From: Thermohalobaculum sp039822785 | Lineage (GTDB): Bacteria; Pseudomonadota; Alphaproteobacteria; Rhodobacterales; Rhodobacteraceae | Assembly (NCBI GenBank): GCA_039822785.1 | Contig: JBCBMO010000004.1 | Coordinates: 310,001-374,000 of the forward strand | Direction: 5' to 3' | DNA length: 64,000 nucleotides | In this document: piece after piece, positions 10,550-18,396 of the stretch | Position numbering within the stretch: position 1 is the stretch's first letter | How the letters are laid out: every line of letters starts with the position of its first letter | Made by a program: the position numbers and the translations under genes | Notes under the pieces: generated by a model | What the model was told of the DNA's origin: nothing | Databases searched by the model: none | What the model saw: only the letters and a program-made list of their open reading frames with translations

Positions 10550-11284
10550 ATGCGCCTTTCACCGGATGCGACGGTCCTGCTGACGATGCCCCTGGGGGTC
10601 GTCGATCTGCCCATCACCATGACGCTGATGATGACCTGGAGTGTGATGGCGCTCCTGACCATCGGCGCCTACGCGATCACGCGCGGTCTCGGTCTCCGCA
10701 ACGATCGCCATGTTGTGCCGACCCGCGGCCAGATGGCGCTCGCCGTCATCGTCCAGCTTCTGGAAGAGCAGATCGCCGAGATCAGCCGGCGCAGGCCGGG
10801 CAGGTTCCTCCCCTTCATCGGGACGCTCTTCCTCTTCATCGCAGTCTCGAACCTGCTGCTCGTCGTCCCGGGCTTCGTGCCGCCAACGGCATCACTCTCC
10901 ACGACGGCGGCACTCGCGATCGCCGTGCTCCTCGCCGTGCCGGTCTTCGCGATCGGAGAGCGCGGGCTTGGCGCCTATCTGGCGGGATACCTCAGGCCGA
11001 GCCCGATCATGCTGCCCTTCAATCTGATCGGCGAGGTTACGCGGACGCTCGCGCTTGCGATCCGCCTTTATGGCAACGTCATGAGCGGCACGGTGATCGC
11101 CGCCATCCTGATCGGGCTGACACCGCTGTTCCTGCCGGTGGTGATGGATGCCCTCGGGCTCATCACCGGGATGATCCAAGCGTACATCTTCGCCGTTCTG
11201 GCGATGGTCTACATCGCCGCCGCGGTCGGTCCCGAGACGACAGCTCCGGCGATGGGCCCAACGACAGAGGACAGCAAGCCATGA
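10550..11284 (+). CDS. atpB: N-type ATPase subunit a
   Basis: This 244-residue membrane stator subunit provides the ion half-channels. The essential arginine lies in TLALAIRLYGNVMSG (near residue 172), equivalent to the RLFGN motif of E. coli subunit a. Five to six helices are predicted. The C-terminal helix motif AYIFAVLAMVYIAAAVG is typical of the family. The gene ends with an ATGA overlap into atpE, so the two are translationally coupled. Confidence 0.95.
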   Translation: MRLSPDATVLLTMPLGVVDLPITMTLMMTWSVMALLTIGAYAITRGLGLRNDRHVVPTRGQMALAVIVQLLEEQIAEISRRRPGRFLPFIGTLFLFIAVSNLLLVVPGFVPPTASLSTTAALAIAVLLAVPVFAIGERGLGAYLAGYLRPSPIMLPFNLIGEVTRTLALAIRLYGNVMSGTVIAAILIGLTPLFLPVVMDALGLITGMIQAYIFAVLAMVYIAAAVGPETTAPAMGPTTEDSKP

Positions 11285-11559
11285 CAGATCTCGGCCTCGT
11301 TGCCGCCGTCTCCATCGTAATGGCCGGGTTCACCATCGCTATCGGTGCCATCGGCCCGGCGCTTGGCGAAGCACGCGCGGCGACACAGGCGCTTGCGGCC
11401 ATCGCCCAGCAGCCCGATGCCGCGCCCACCATATCGCGGACCCTCTTCGTCAGCCTCGCCATGATCGAGTCGACGGCGATCTACTGCTTCGTCGTGGCGA
11501 TGATCCTGATCTTCGCCAACCCCTTCTGGGACGTCATGCTCGATCGGGCCGCCGGTTGA
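11281..11559 (+). CDS. atpE: N-type ATPase subunit c with double-carboxylate ion site
   Basis: This 92-residue two-helix hairpin forms the rotor ring. The ion-binding glutamate is E63 in MIESTAIYC. A second carboxylate, E30 in GPALGEA, lies exactly 33 residues earlier. That equals the spacing of Q32 and E65 in the Na+-binding c subunit of Ilyobacter tartaricus, and S64, T65 and Y68 also match its ligand set. Such features led to the proposal that N-ATPases pump Na+. However, the Burkholderia pseudomallei N-ATPase ring was reported to be a proton-specific c17 ring, so ion choice cannot be settled from sequence. The start overlaps atpB by four bases. Confidence 0.95.
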   Translation: MTDLGLVAAVSIVMAGFTIAIGAIGPALGEARAATQALAAIAQQPDAAPTISRTLFVSLAMIESTAIYCFVVAMILIFANPFWDVMLDRAAG

Positions 11560-11566
11560 GGCGCCG

Positions 11567-12340
11567 ATGGAGATCGACTGGCTGACCACCGCCGCCCAGC
11601 TCGTCAATTTCTTCGTGCTGGTCTGGCTTCTGCGCCGCTTCCTCTTTCGCCCGGTGAGCGAGGCGATCGAGACGAGGCGCGCGGAGATCGCGGACGCCTT
11701 GGCCGAGGCCGAGACCCGCGAGCGCGCCGCCGACGAAGCGCGCGACAGCTTCGAGGCGGACCGGGCGGAACTCGCAGCCTCGGCCGCGGCCCGGCTGGCG
11801 GCAGCGGACGCAGAGGCCGCGCAGCATGCCGCCAAGCTGCGTGCCGAGGCCGAGGCGGCGGAGAACAGGGCCCGGACCGCCTTCGCGGCGGCGCTGGAGG
11901 AGGAGCGCGCCTCGGTCCGTGGCGCGTTGCAGGTCGAGGTGGGGCGCGCGGGGATCGAGATTGCCCGTCGCGTGCTCGCCGATCTTGCGGATGAGACACT
12001 GGAAGCGCTGCTCGTTCGCCGCCTCACCGATGAGCTAGGGCGACTGGAGGCAAGCGCGCCGATGCAGGGCGACGAGACGCTCGCGGCGACCCTCACCATC
12101 CGTTGGCCCCGGCACGAGGATGAGGCCGCCGTCGTTGAATGCCTCAACGGCGAGCTCTCGCGGCTGTTCGGTCGCCCCACGACGCTCGAGCTTCGTGCCG
12201 AACCCGAGGCTGGCATCGGCGCGGTCCTCGAGGCTGGGGGTCTTCACGCGGCATGGACGCTAGACGGCCATATCGACCGGATCCTGGAGCGTTTCGAGCG
12301 TCAGAGCGCCGGAGAGACCACCGCGGTCGCAGGCCCATGA
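11567..12340 (+). CDS. atpF: N-type ATPase subunit b with C-terminal delta-like extension
   Basis: This 257-residue peripheral-stalk protein has an N-terminal transmembrane helix (LVNFFVLVWLLRRFLF, about 10-25), a long alanine- and glutamate-rich helix (about 35-150), and a C-terminal domain of about 100 residues that is absent from ordinary b subunits. N-ATPase operons lack atpH, and the extension is thought to replace the delta subunit. No atpH is present in this operon, which agrees. The gene ends with an ATGA overlap with atpA. Confidence 0.92.
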   Translation: MEIDWLTTAAQLVNFFVLVWLLRRFLFRPVSEAIETRRAEIADALAEAETRERAADEARDSFEADRAELAASAAARLAAADAEAAQHAAKLRAEAEAAENRARTAFAAALEEERASVRGALQVEVGRAGIEIARRVLADLADETLEALLVRRLTDELGRLEASAPMQGDETLAATLTIRWPRHEDEAAVVECLNGELSRLFGRPTTLELRAEPEAGIGAVLEAGGLHAAWTLDGHIDRILERFERQSAGETTAVAGP

Positions 12341-13857
12341 CCGGCGCGCAGGATCTGGCAGCCGCTCTGGTCCGAACCGGCCTCGACGGCGCGGTTACGG
12401 CGGCCGCAGAGACGGCACCGTCGCTCGGCCTCCAGGAGATCGGTCGCGTGTCCAGCATCGGTGCCGGCGTCGCGCATGTCACCGGGCTTTCGAACGCCGT
12501 CGCGGACGAACTTCTGATCCTCGGCGACGGCGTCAGGGGGGTGGTCGGCGATCTCGAGCGGGCGCGCGCGGGCGTCATCCTGCTCGATGCGGCCGAGGGC
12601 GTTGCCGCGGGCGCGCCGGCCCGCCGGACGGCGCGGGTCGCCGAGGCACCGACCGGCCGCGCGCTCCTCGGTCGGATCATCGACCCGCTCGGTCGCACGC
12701 TCGATGCTGGCGGGCGCCTGGAGAACGTCGTGCCACGCCCCACCGAGACCGACGCGCCGCCGATCAACGCGCGCGCACCGGTGCGGCGACCGCTCCTTAC
12801 GGGCCTCAAGGTCGTCGACGCCGCCATTCCCGTTGGGCTCGGGCAGCGCCAGCTCATCATCGGCGACCGTCAGACCGGCAAGACCTCCTTGGCGCTCGAC
12901 ACCATCCTCAATCAACGCGGCACTGATCTCGTCTCCGTCTACTGCGCCATCGGCCAACGCGCCGATGCGGTGGCGAAGGTCGTCGCCGCCATTCGGTCGG
13001 CGGGTATGATGGAGCGCTGCATCGTGGTGGTCGCGAGCGGCGAGGCACCGCCGGGGCTCGCCTTCCTCGCCCCCTATGCGGCAATGACGATGGCCGAGCA
13101 TTTCGTGGCCGAAGGGCGCGACGTCCTCGTCGTCTTCGACGATCTCACCCGTCATGCCCGCGCCTATCGCGAGCTCTCGCTGCTGCTGAGACGCCCGCCC
13201 GGGCGCGAGGCCTATCCCGGCGATATCTTCTACGCCCATGCGCGCCTGCTTGAGCGCGCGGGTCAGCTTTCGGCGGAGCGCGGCGGCGGGTCGCTGACGG
13301 CACTTCCGATTGTCGAGACCCAGGCGGAGAACCTTGCGGCCTATATCCCCACCAACCTCATCTCGATCACCGACGGTCAGATCTATCTCTCGCCGCGGCT
13401 CTTCGAGAAGGGGCGGCTCCCGGCGGTCGATCTTGGCCGCTCCGTCAGCCGCGTCGGCGGCAAGGCGCAGCTGCCGGGCCTTAGGGCCGTTGCCGGCGAC
13501 CTGCGGATCGCGCTTTCGCAGTTCGAGGAGCTCGAGACCTTCGCGCGGCTCGGCACCCGCCTCGACCCCGAGACCGAGGCCAAGCTCGCACGTGGGCGCG
13601 CGGTGCGCGGCACGCTGCAGCAGGGTGAGCGGGATGCCTTGGCACCGCTGGCCCAGATCGCGCAGATCGCTGCGGCAATCTCGGGCAGGCTCGATGGGCT
13701 CGAACCCGGGGCGCTCCGCAAGGCTCTGGAGGCCATCGCGACACGATGCGCAGGCGACGAGACCCTCGCCGCGGCGCTCGCCGGCGGCGCGCCGCTCGAT
13801 GCGGCCAGGCGGGCTGCGGTTGAGCGCCTCGGGACCATCCACGATGCCGACGCTTGA
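12337..13857 (+). CDS. atpA: N-type ATPase alpha subunit
   Basis: This 506-residue non-catalytic nucleotide-binding subunit of the N1 head shows the P-loop GDRQTGKT, the VYCAIGQRADAVAKV segment and the PTNLISITDGQIYL signature of alpha subunits. The frame is open upstream inside atpF, but the ATG at 12337 overlaps the atpF stop and fits the family length. The 3-prime end overlaps atpG by 14 bases. Confidence 0.95.
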   Translation: MTGAQDLAAALVRTGLDGAVTAAAETAPSLGLQEIGRVSSIGAGVAHVTGLSNAVADELLILGDGVRGVVGDLERARAGVILLDAAEGVAAGAPARRTARVAEAPTGRALLGRIIDPLGRTLDAGGRLENVVPRPTETDAPPINARAPVRRPLLTGLKVVDAAIPVGLGQRQLIIGDRQTGKTSLALDTILNQRGTDLVSVYCAIGQRADAVAKVVAAIRSAGMMERCIVVVASGEAPPGLAFLAPYAAMTMAEHFVAEGRDVLVVFDDLTRHARAYRELSLLLRRPPGREAYPGDIFYAHARLLERAGQLSAERGGGSLTALPIVETQAENLAAYIPTNLISITDGQIYLSPRLFEKGRLPAVDLGRSVSRVGGKAQLPGLRAVAGDLRIALSQFEELETFARLGTRLDPETEAKLARGRAVRGTLQQGERDALAPLAQIAQIAAAISGRLDGLEPGALRKALEAIATRCAGDETLAAALAGGAPLDAARRAAVERLGTIHDADA

Positions 13858-14716
13858 GCGGCTCGCGCGGCAGGGCGCCGCCATCGAGAGTATCCTCGGG
13901 ATCGTGGGCACGATGAAAGCGCTCGCGGCGGTCAATATCCCTGCCGCCGAGCGCGCGGCGGAAAGCGCGTCGGCGTTCCACGAAACCGTGCTCGACGGTC
14001 TTTCGGTCGCGCTGCGCGCAATGCCGCGGGCCAGTGCCGTGCCGGCCGTGCCTACTTCACCGCCCTGCATCGTGATCGCCTTCGGCACCGATCACGGCCT
14101 CTGCGGCGGCTTCAACGAGGCCGTTGCGCGGGCGATTACCGGCATCGCAGGCGCTCCGCGCGTCTTCGCGGTCGGCGGGCGTGTCGCCAATGCGATCGAG
14201 CGCGAAGGGCTCTCCGCTGAACGCGTCTTCAAGGCCGCTGCCGCGAGCGACGGGCTGAGAGCCCTCTCGGCGGAGCTGATCCTGGCGCTCGATGAGATGC
14301 CCGAGACGGCGACACCGACGGTCGATCTGATCCATCAGACGCGCGCCTCCGATGGTACGACGACGGTCGATCGCTCCCGCCTGCTCCCCCTCGACCAAGC
14401 GTTTTTCGCCGATCTGGCCGAGCGTTCGTGGCCTGGCTCGCGCCTGCCGATGCTGCCAGCGGAGGCATCCGTGATCTTCCGATCCCTCACCCGTCAGCAT
14501 CTTGCGATCAGCCTCTACCGGGCGGGGGCCCAGTCCCTAGCGGCGGAGCACACGATCCGCCTGGCACTCATGAGCCATGCCGAGAAGGAGCTCGATCGCC
14601 GTCGGGACGAGGTCAGTGCCGCGCATCGTCGCCTGCGCCAGGCCCATATCACCGACGAGCTTCTGGACATCGTCTCGGGCTTCGACGCGATCGGCGCCAT
14701 GACCGGCGAGACTTGA
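13844..14716 (+). CDS. atpG: N-type ATPase gamma subunit
   Basis: This 290-residue central rotor shaft is the last gene of the operon. The N-terminal helix (ESILGIVGTMKALAAVNI) and the C-terminal helix region (ELLDIVSGFDAIGAM) are recognisable, as is the core motif FGTDHGLCGGFNEAV. The start ATG lies inside the atpA 3-prime end. The sequence is divergent from housekeeping gamma subunits, as in other N-ATPases. No terminator is visible before the hsp20 promoter region. Confidence 0.92.
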   Translation: MPTLERLARQGAAIESILGIVGTMKALAAVNIPAAERAAESASAFHETVLDGLSVALRAMPRASAVPAVPTSPPCIVIAFGTDHGLCGGFNEAVARAITGIAGAPRVFAVGGRVANAIEREGLSAERVFKAAAASDGLRALSAELILALDEMPETATPTVDLIHQTRASDGTTTVDRSRLLPLDQAFFADLAERSWPGSRLPMLPAEASVIFRSLTRQHLAISLYRAGAQSLAAEHTIRLALMSHAEKELDRRRDEVSAAHRRLRQAHITDELLDIVSGFDAIGAMTGET

Positions 14717-14836
14717 CGCCCAACGGAGTGCGCCACCCGCCACGCGCCCGCCATCCATCAGGGCTTCGGCCATCGAGAGCCGGGCGCAGGAACGCGGATC
14801 GGACCGGCCGGCCGTGTCGAACCTGCAGCCAGGGCT

Positions 14837-14850
14837 TGATGGCGATCAAC
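14837..14850. promoter_or_regulatory. Perfect FNR/FixK box upstream of hsp20
   Basis: TTGAT-GGCG-ATCAA is an exact match to the palindromic consensus TTGAT-N4-ATCAA read by FNR, ANR and FixK proteins. Its end is 91 bp before the hsp20 start codon. It lies in the 225-bp gap after atpG, which contains no gene. It is the strongest regulatory site seen in the window. Confidence 0.7.
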
Positions 14851-14941
14851 GTCCAGCCCCCTGGATCGCTGACACTATGGGTGTCGATCGGCGACACGCG
14901 GCGCGGGATCGACGCGAAACGCATTCAGCCGGAGAAACACC

Positions 14942-15436
14942 ATGAGCGAACAGCAGACAGATCGCGGCACGACGCTGCCGAGCCTCCTGGGTGGGCCCAG
15001 CATGTTCAGGTCTTTCCAGGAAGAGATGGACCGGATGCTCCGCGCCTTCTCCACCCCTCAGATGGCCTGGCACAGCGGTGCTGCGCCGGGGCAGGGCGCC
15101 CTCGGCCTGCGCGTCGATATCGGCGAGACCGAAGGCGAGATCCATGTCGAAGCGGACCTGCCGGGCGTGCCCGAGGATGCCGTGGAGGTGACCTTGGACG
15201 ACGATATCCTGCGCATCCGGGCGGAGAAGAAGGCGCAGGCGGACAAGACAGAGAAGAACATGCGGGTCATCGAGCGCTCGCACGGCGTCTTCGAGCGCGC
15301 GATCCGCATGCCGGCCGGCATCGATCCCGAGAAGGTCACGGCGCGCTTCGACAAGGGCGTGCTTTCGGTCACGCTTCCGAAACCGGCCGAAGCGACGTCC
15401 ACGTCGCGTCGGATCGCGATCGGCAAGGCTTCGTAG
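14942..15436 (+). CDS. Hsp20/alpha-crystallin small heat-shock protein
   Basis: This 164-residue ATP-independent holdase prevents aggregation of unfolded proteins. An N-terminal region (about 1-50) precedes the alpha-crystallin domain (about 52-145), with DLPGVPEDAVEVTLDDDILRI and the final GVLSVTLPKP, the G-V-L signature of the family. The start ATG at 14942 follows GGAGAAACACC. An exact FNR/FixK box upstream indicates induction at low oxygen rather than, or in addition to, heat. No ROSE-type thermometer was recognised in the leader. Confidence 0.95.
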   Translation: MSEQQTDRGTTLPSLLGGPSMFRSFQEEMDRMLRAFSTPQMAWHSGAAPGQGALGLRVDIGETEGEIHVEADLPGVPEDAVEVTLDDDILRIRAEKKAQADKTEKNMRVIERSHGVFERAIRMPAGIDPEKVTARFDKGVLSVTLPKPAEATSTSRRIAIGKAS

Positions 15437-15452
15437 CGCAAGGGCCTCCGTC

Positions 15453-15650
15453 ATGTCGAAGGAGCCGAAACCGCGTCTGGTACGAGACGTTGAGGTGATC
15501 TGTTTCGGCCCACCGCATGCGCCGCACCCGCCCCGGGTTCTGGCGCTTCCGCCCGACACGACGGTCCGTTGCGTCGACTGTGGTCTGCGCTATCGCCGGG
15601 CCCTCGAGTGGGAAACCATGACGCGGGCGCATTGGCCGAAACCCGAGTGA
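15453..15650 (+). CDS. Small hypothetical protein with a CxxC motif
   Basis: This 65-residue protein begins 16 bp after the hsp20 stop in the same direction and is probably co-transcribed. It contains a single CxxC pair (RCVDCGLRYRR) near residues 39-42, preceded by a Cys and several His and Pro residues (CFGPPHAPHP), which could form a small zinc site. No family was recognised. The 3-prime neighbour, the CRP/FNR regulator, converges from the other strand with a 44-bp gap. Confidence 0.55.
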   Translation: MSKEPKPRLVRDVEVICFGPPHAPHPPRVLALPPDTTVRCVDCGLRYRRALEWETMTRAHWPKPE

Positions 15651-15694
15651 GCCGGCGGCGCCCGCAGCGCGGATGCCGCCGGCAGGCCGGGCCA

Positions 15695-16375
15695 TCAGGC
15701 CGCCGTCGCGCGCCCCTGCTGGCCGCGCAGCCGGTACCGGTTGGCGCCGTCCATCTCGATCGCGCCGCGCCGCTTCAGGCAGCCGAAGCAACGGCTCACC
15801 GTCTCCAGCGTCATGCCGAGATGATCGCCCAGGTCCTGACGCGTCATCGGTAGGTTGACGAAGCTGCCTTCGCTAGTCGCGACTTCTCCAAAGTCCTCCA
15901 GGAAGGCAAGGAGCCGGTCTTCCGATTGAAGGTGGGAGAGCCAGATCAGATGCCGCTCGCGACGCTCGAACTGGCCTATGCAGTGCCGGCGCAGCGCTTT
16001 TGCGATGCAGTGCTCGCTCAGCAGCGCGGCGTCGAGCGTCTCCGGCTTCAGAAAGCGCGCCGTCACCGGACCGACGGCCTCGGCGGTGAAGTGCCAGACA
16101 TCGAGGTCGGGGAAGCCGATGAGATCGCCCGGCCCGGCGAAGGCGAAGATCTGGCGCAGACCGTCCTCGGTGTAGCTGCAGCAGCGGACGATGCCGCTTT
16201 CGATGCGGTAGACACGCTCGATCGGCGCCTCTTCCGAGGCGATGGTGTTGTTACGCGCGAAGGAGCACGGGGTCCCGCGCACGTCGAAAAGCTCTTCGAC
16301 CGTTGTGACGCGAACGATGGACAAAACCTTGAACGGAACAGCAGCGGTCGTACCGGTGCATGTCGTGGGGTGCAT
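15695..16375 (-). CDS. CRP/FNR-family transcriptional regulator (FixK/FNR type)
   Basis: This 226-residue regulator has a cyclic-nucleotide-like sensor domain (about 15-130) and a C-terminal winged helix (about 172-215). The recognition helix contains ETVSR (E191, S194, R195), the E-x-x-S-R pattern that reads TTGAT half-sites, matching the boxes found upstream of hsp20, atpD and phasin. The four-cysteine iron-sulfur arrangement of E. coli FNR is not evident, although several cysteines exist (C6, C37, C65, C66, C123, C132). It therefore looks more like a FixK-type protein controlled by FixLJ transcription. The start is the ATG at 16375, preceded by GGGAGGA; the frame is open 45 bp further upstream. 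It lies downstream of fixJ on the same strand. Confidence 0.9.
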   Translation of the reverse strand: MHPTTCTGTTAAVPFKVLSIVRVTTVEELFDVRGTPCSFARNNTIASEEAPIERVYRIESGIVRCCSYTEDGLRQIFAFAGPGDLIGFPDLDVWHFTAEAVGPVTARFLKPETLDAALLSEHCIAKALRRHCIGQFERRERHLIWLSHLQSEDRLLAFLEDFGEVATSEGSFVNLPMTRQDLGDHLGMTLETVSRCFGCLKRRGAIEMDGANRYRLRGQQGRATAA

Positions 16376-16446
16376 GGCGTCCTCCCGGCCTTGGTGTGTG
16401 TTATGCAACCAAAAGGCCATCGCTGGCAGTATGAGAGCTAGCTGGT

Positions 16447-16475
16447 GTTAACCCCGCCTAGGGTTAACCCTGCCT
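16447..16475. promoter_or_regulatory. GTTAACCC inverted and direct repeats between fixJ and the FNR-type gene
   Basis: GTTAACCC (16447-16454) and GGGTTAAC (16461-16468) form a perfect 8-bp inverted repeat with a 6-bp spacer. The 13-mer GTTAACC(C)CGCCT also recurs as a direct repeat at 16463-16475 with one mismatch, with a 16-bp period. The element is about 72 bp upstream of the regulator start codon. It is a candidate operator, possibly for FixJ or for autoregulation; which protein binds it is unknown. Confidence 0.5.
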
Positions 16476-16490
16476 CGCGCCTGGGTGCCG

Positions 16491-17108
16491 TTACGCGCTC
16501 TGGTCCGCCGCACGCCCCGCGGCGATCGCAATCCGCACGAGATGCGCAAGCGTCTTTGCCCCCGTCTTCTTCATCACGCGGGCACGGTGCATCTCGACCG
16601 TCTTGAGGCTGATGCCCAGCCGGTGGGCGATCATCTTGTTGGCATGACCCGACACCACGTCCTGCATCACCTCGGTCTCTCGCCGGGTGAGGGTGTCGAT
16701 CAGGCGCTGCGCCTCCACGTCAGCATCCGTGGTCTGCGGAAGTGCCGCCATGCCTTCGATGCGCCGGATAAGTGGCTCGTCGTCGAAGGGTTTTTCGATG
16801 AAGTCCTGCGCGCCCCGGCGCATCGCCTCGACCGCCGTCGAGACATCGCCATGCGCCGACATCATGAGGATGGGCGTGCATACACCGCGGCGTCGGAGCT
16901 CGGCGACAAGCTTGAGCCCGTCCATCCCAGGCAGCCGGACATCGAGGAGCAGGCAGGTCGTTTCAGCAGCAAGGCCGTTCTTGAGAAGCGTCTCGGCATC
17001 GGGGAACGCCACGGTCTCATATCCCCAGCTCTCGAGCAGCGCCTCAAGACCATCGCGGACGGCCTGATCGTCGTCCACGATCGCGACGAGCCCGTCGGCG
17101 GCACTCAT
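16491..17108 (-). CDS. fixJ: FixJ-family response regulator
   Basis: This 205-residue response regulator has a receiver domain (about 5-120) with phosphoacceptor D56 in LLLDVRLPGMDG, an acidic cluster at 12-14, and the SAHGD and KPF segments. A LuxR-type helix-turn-helix follows (about 140-200) with TRRETEVMQDVVSG and LGISLKTVEMHRARVMKK. It receives phosphate from FixL, and phospho-FixJ classically activates fixK and respiratory genes at low oxygen. Its start overlaps the end of fixL by four bases, and the CRP/FNR gene lies downstream, giving the cascade fixL-fixJ-fixK in one block. Confidence 0.93.
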   Translation of the reverse strand: MSAADGLVAIVDDDQAVRDGLEALLESWGYETVAFPDAETLLKNGLAAETTCLLLDVRLPGMDGLKLVAELRRRGVCTPILMMSAHGDVSTAVEAMRRGAQDFIEKPFDDEPLIRRIEGMAALPQTTDADVEAQRLIDTLTRRETEVMQDVVSGHANKMIAHRLGISLKTVEMHRARVMKKTGAKTLAHLVRIAIAAGRAADQSA

Positions 17109-18268
17109 GCGCGCGCCATCGGTAGTGTGAAGTGAAAGTCCGCGCCGCCCGCGGCGTTGGTTTCCGCCCAGATGCGACCGCCGTGTGAGTTGATGATGGT
17201 TCGGCAGACCGCCAGACCGATGCCCAGCCCGCTCTCCTTGGTGGTCACAAAGGGATCGAAGAGGGTCTCGACGATTTCCTCGGCAATGCCGGGGCCGCCG
17301 TCTCCGATGGTGACCATGACTTCATCGACCATCGTCGACTTGGCGGTGACGCTGATGGTGTCGTTGGGACGCGTAAGTTCCGTGGCCACATGCACTTCGC
17401 CATGGTCGTCGCCCGTCACGGCCTCCATGGCATTGCGGACGAGATTGACGACGACCTGCTGGATCTGGACGCGATCGAGGAGCACTGGCGGCAGGTCGTC
17501 GGCCAGATCGAGCGCGACCCCGAAGCCGTGCCGGTCAGGCCCGACCCGGCTGAGCGCGATGCCCTCCCGCACGACGCTGTTGAGGTCCTCGAGGCGGAAG
17601 TCTCCCTTGCCGCGTTCCACGAGCTTTCGCATGCGCCTGAGGATCTCGCCGGCGCGCTGTGCCTCGTCGGCGATGCGGGCCAACTGATCGCGTGCCTTCT
17701 CAACCTCTGGCGTGTGCCGCCCAAGGATCCGCGCTGCCGCCCGGGCGAAGCTGGTGATCGCGACGAGCGGCTGATTAATCTCATGCGCAAGGGCCGTCGA
17801 CATCTCGCCGAGCGCCTGAACGCGAGACACGCGGTCCAGCATGCGTTGCAACCGGCTCGCCTTGCGCTCCGCCTCGACGCGGTCGGTCACATCGCGGATG
17901 AAGCCCGTGAAGATGTGCTGGCCATCTTTCTTCAGTTCACCCACGGCAAGCTCTGCGGCGAAGCGCTCGCCGCTCTTGCGCAGCCCGCGGACCTCGCGCC
18001 CGATGCCGATGATGCGCTTCTCGCCCGTCCTCATGTAGCGGGCCATGTAGTCGTCATGCTTCGCCCGATGCGGCGCCGGCATCAGCACGCTGACGTTCTC
18101 TCCGATCAGCTCGTCCTCGGCGTAGCCAAACATGCGCTCGGCCGCTGGACTGAAGCTGAGGATGGATCCGCGATCATCGATGGTGACAATTGCATCGGGC
18201 GCCGTCTGGATGACGAGATCCAGGAGACTGCTGTCGATCTGAATGCCGCGCGCCGCTTGCCTCGCCAT
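17105..18268 (-). CDS. fixL: FixL oxygen-sensor histidine kinase (heme PAS)
   Basis: This 387-residue sensor kinase appears soluble, with no transmembrane segment. A PAS domain (about 15-130) carries the FixL heme signature: proximal ligand H71 in AKHDDYMARY and distal R91 in RIIGIGR, equivalent to H200 and R220 of Bradyrhizobium FixL. The kinase core follows, with H162 in LAHEINQPL, an N box (VVNLVRNAMEAV) and G boxes (DGGPGIAEE, GLGIGLAV). Oxygen bound to heme inhibits the kinase in this family. The ATG at 18268 follows GAGGA; a TTG at 18295 is also in frame but less likely. It overlaps fixJ by four bases. Confidence 0.93.
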   Translation of the reverse strand: MARQAARGIQIDSSLLDLVIQTAPDAIVTIDDRGSILSFSPAAERMFGYAEDELIGENVSVLMPAPHRAKHDDYMARYMRTGEKRIIGIGREVRGLRKSGERFAAELAVGELKKDGQHIFTGFIRDVTDRVEAERKASRLQRMLDRVSRVQALGEMSTALAHEINQPLVAITSFARAAARILGRHTPEVEKARDQLARIADEAQRAGEILRRMRKLVERGKGDFRLEDLNSVVREGIALSRVGPDRHGFGVALDLADDLPPVLLDRVQIQQVVVNLVRNAMEAVTGDDHGEVHVATELTRPNDTISVTAKSTMVDEVMVTIGDGGPGIAEEIVETLFDPFVTTKESGLGIGLAVCRTIINSHGGRIWAETNAAGGADFHFTLPMARA

Positions 18269-18337
18269 CGCCGTGGTCCTCGAACACCACGACAAGCCCC
18301 GCCGTCGACCGTGATGCGTGCGTCTAACCCCACGCCA

Positions 18338-18375
18338 GAAATAACACGCCGGTCAGCCTGTGGCCAACCGGCGTG
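18338..18375 (-). terminator. Intrinsic terminator after the universal stress protein gene
   Basis: On the minus strand, CACGCCGGT (18375-18367) pairs perfectly with ACCGGCGTG (18353-18345). An inner GCC/GGC stem closes a short loop, and TTATTTCT follows. It lies 22 bp past the usp stop and separates phasin-usp from fixLJ. Confidence 0.7.
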
Positions 18376-18396
18376 CAACGGCCTTGCGGCCGGCGT

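Noticed and set aside
12301..14088. 595-codon open frame opposite atpA
   Set aside because: Shadow of the N-ATPase alpha and gamma genes, which have clear motifs on the plus strand.
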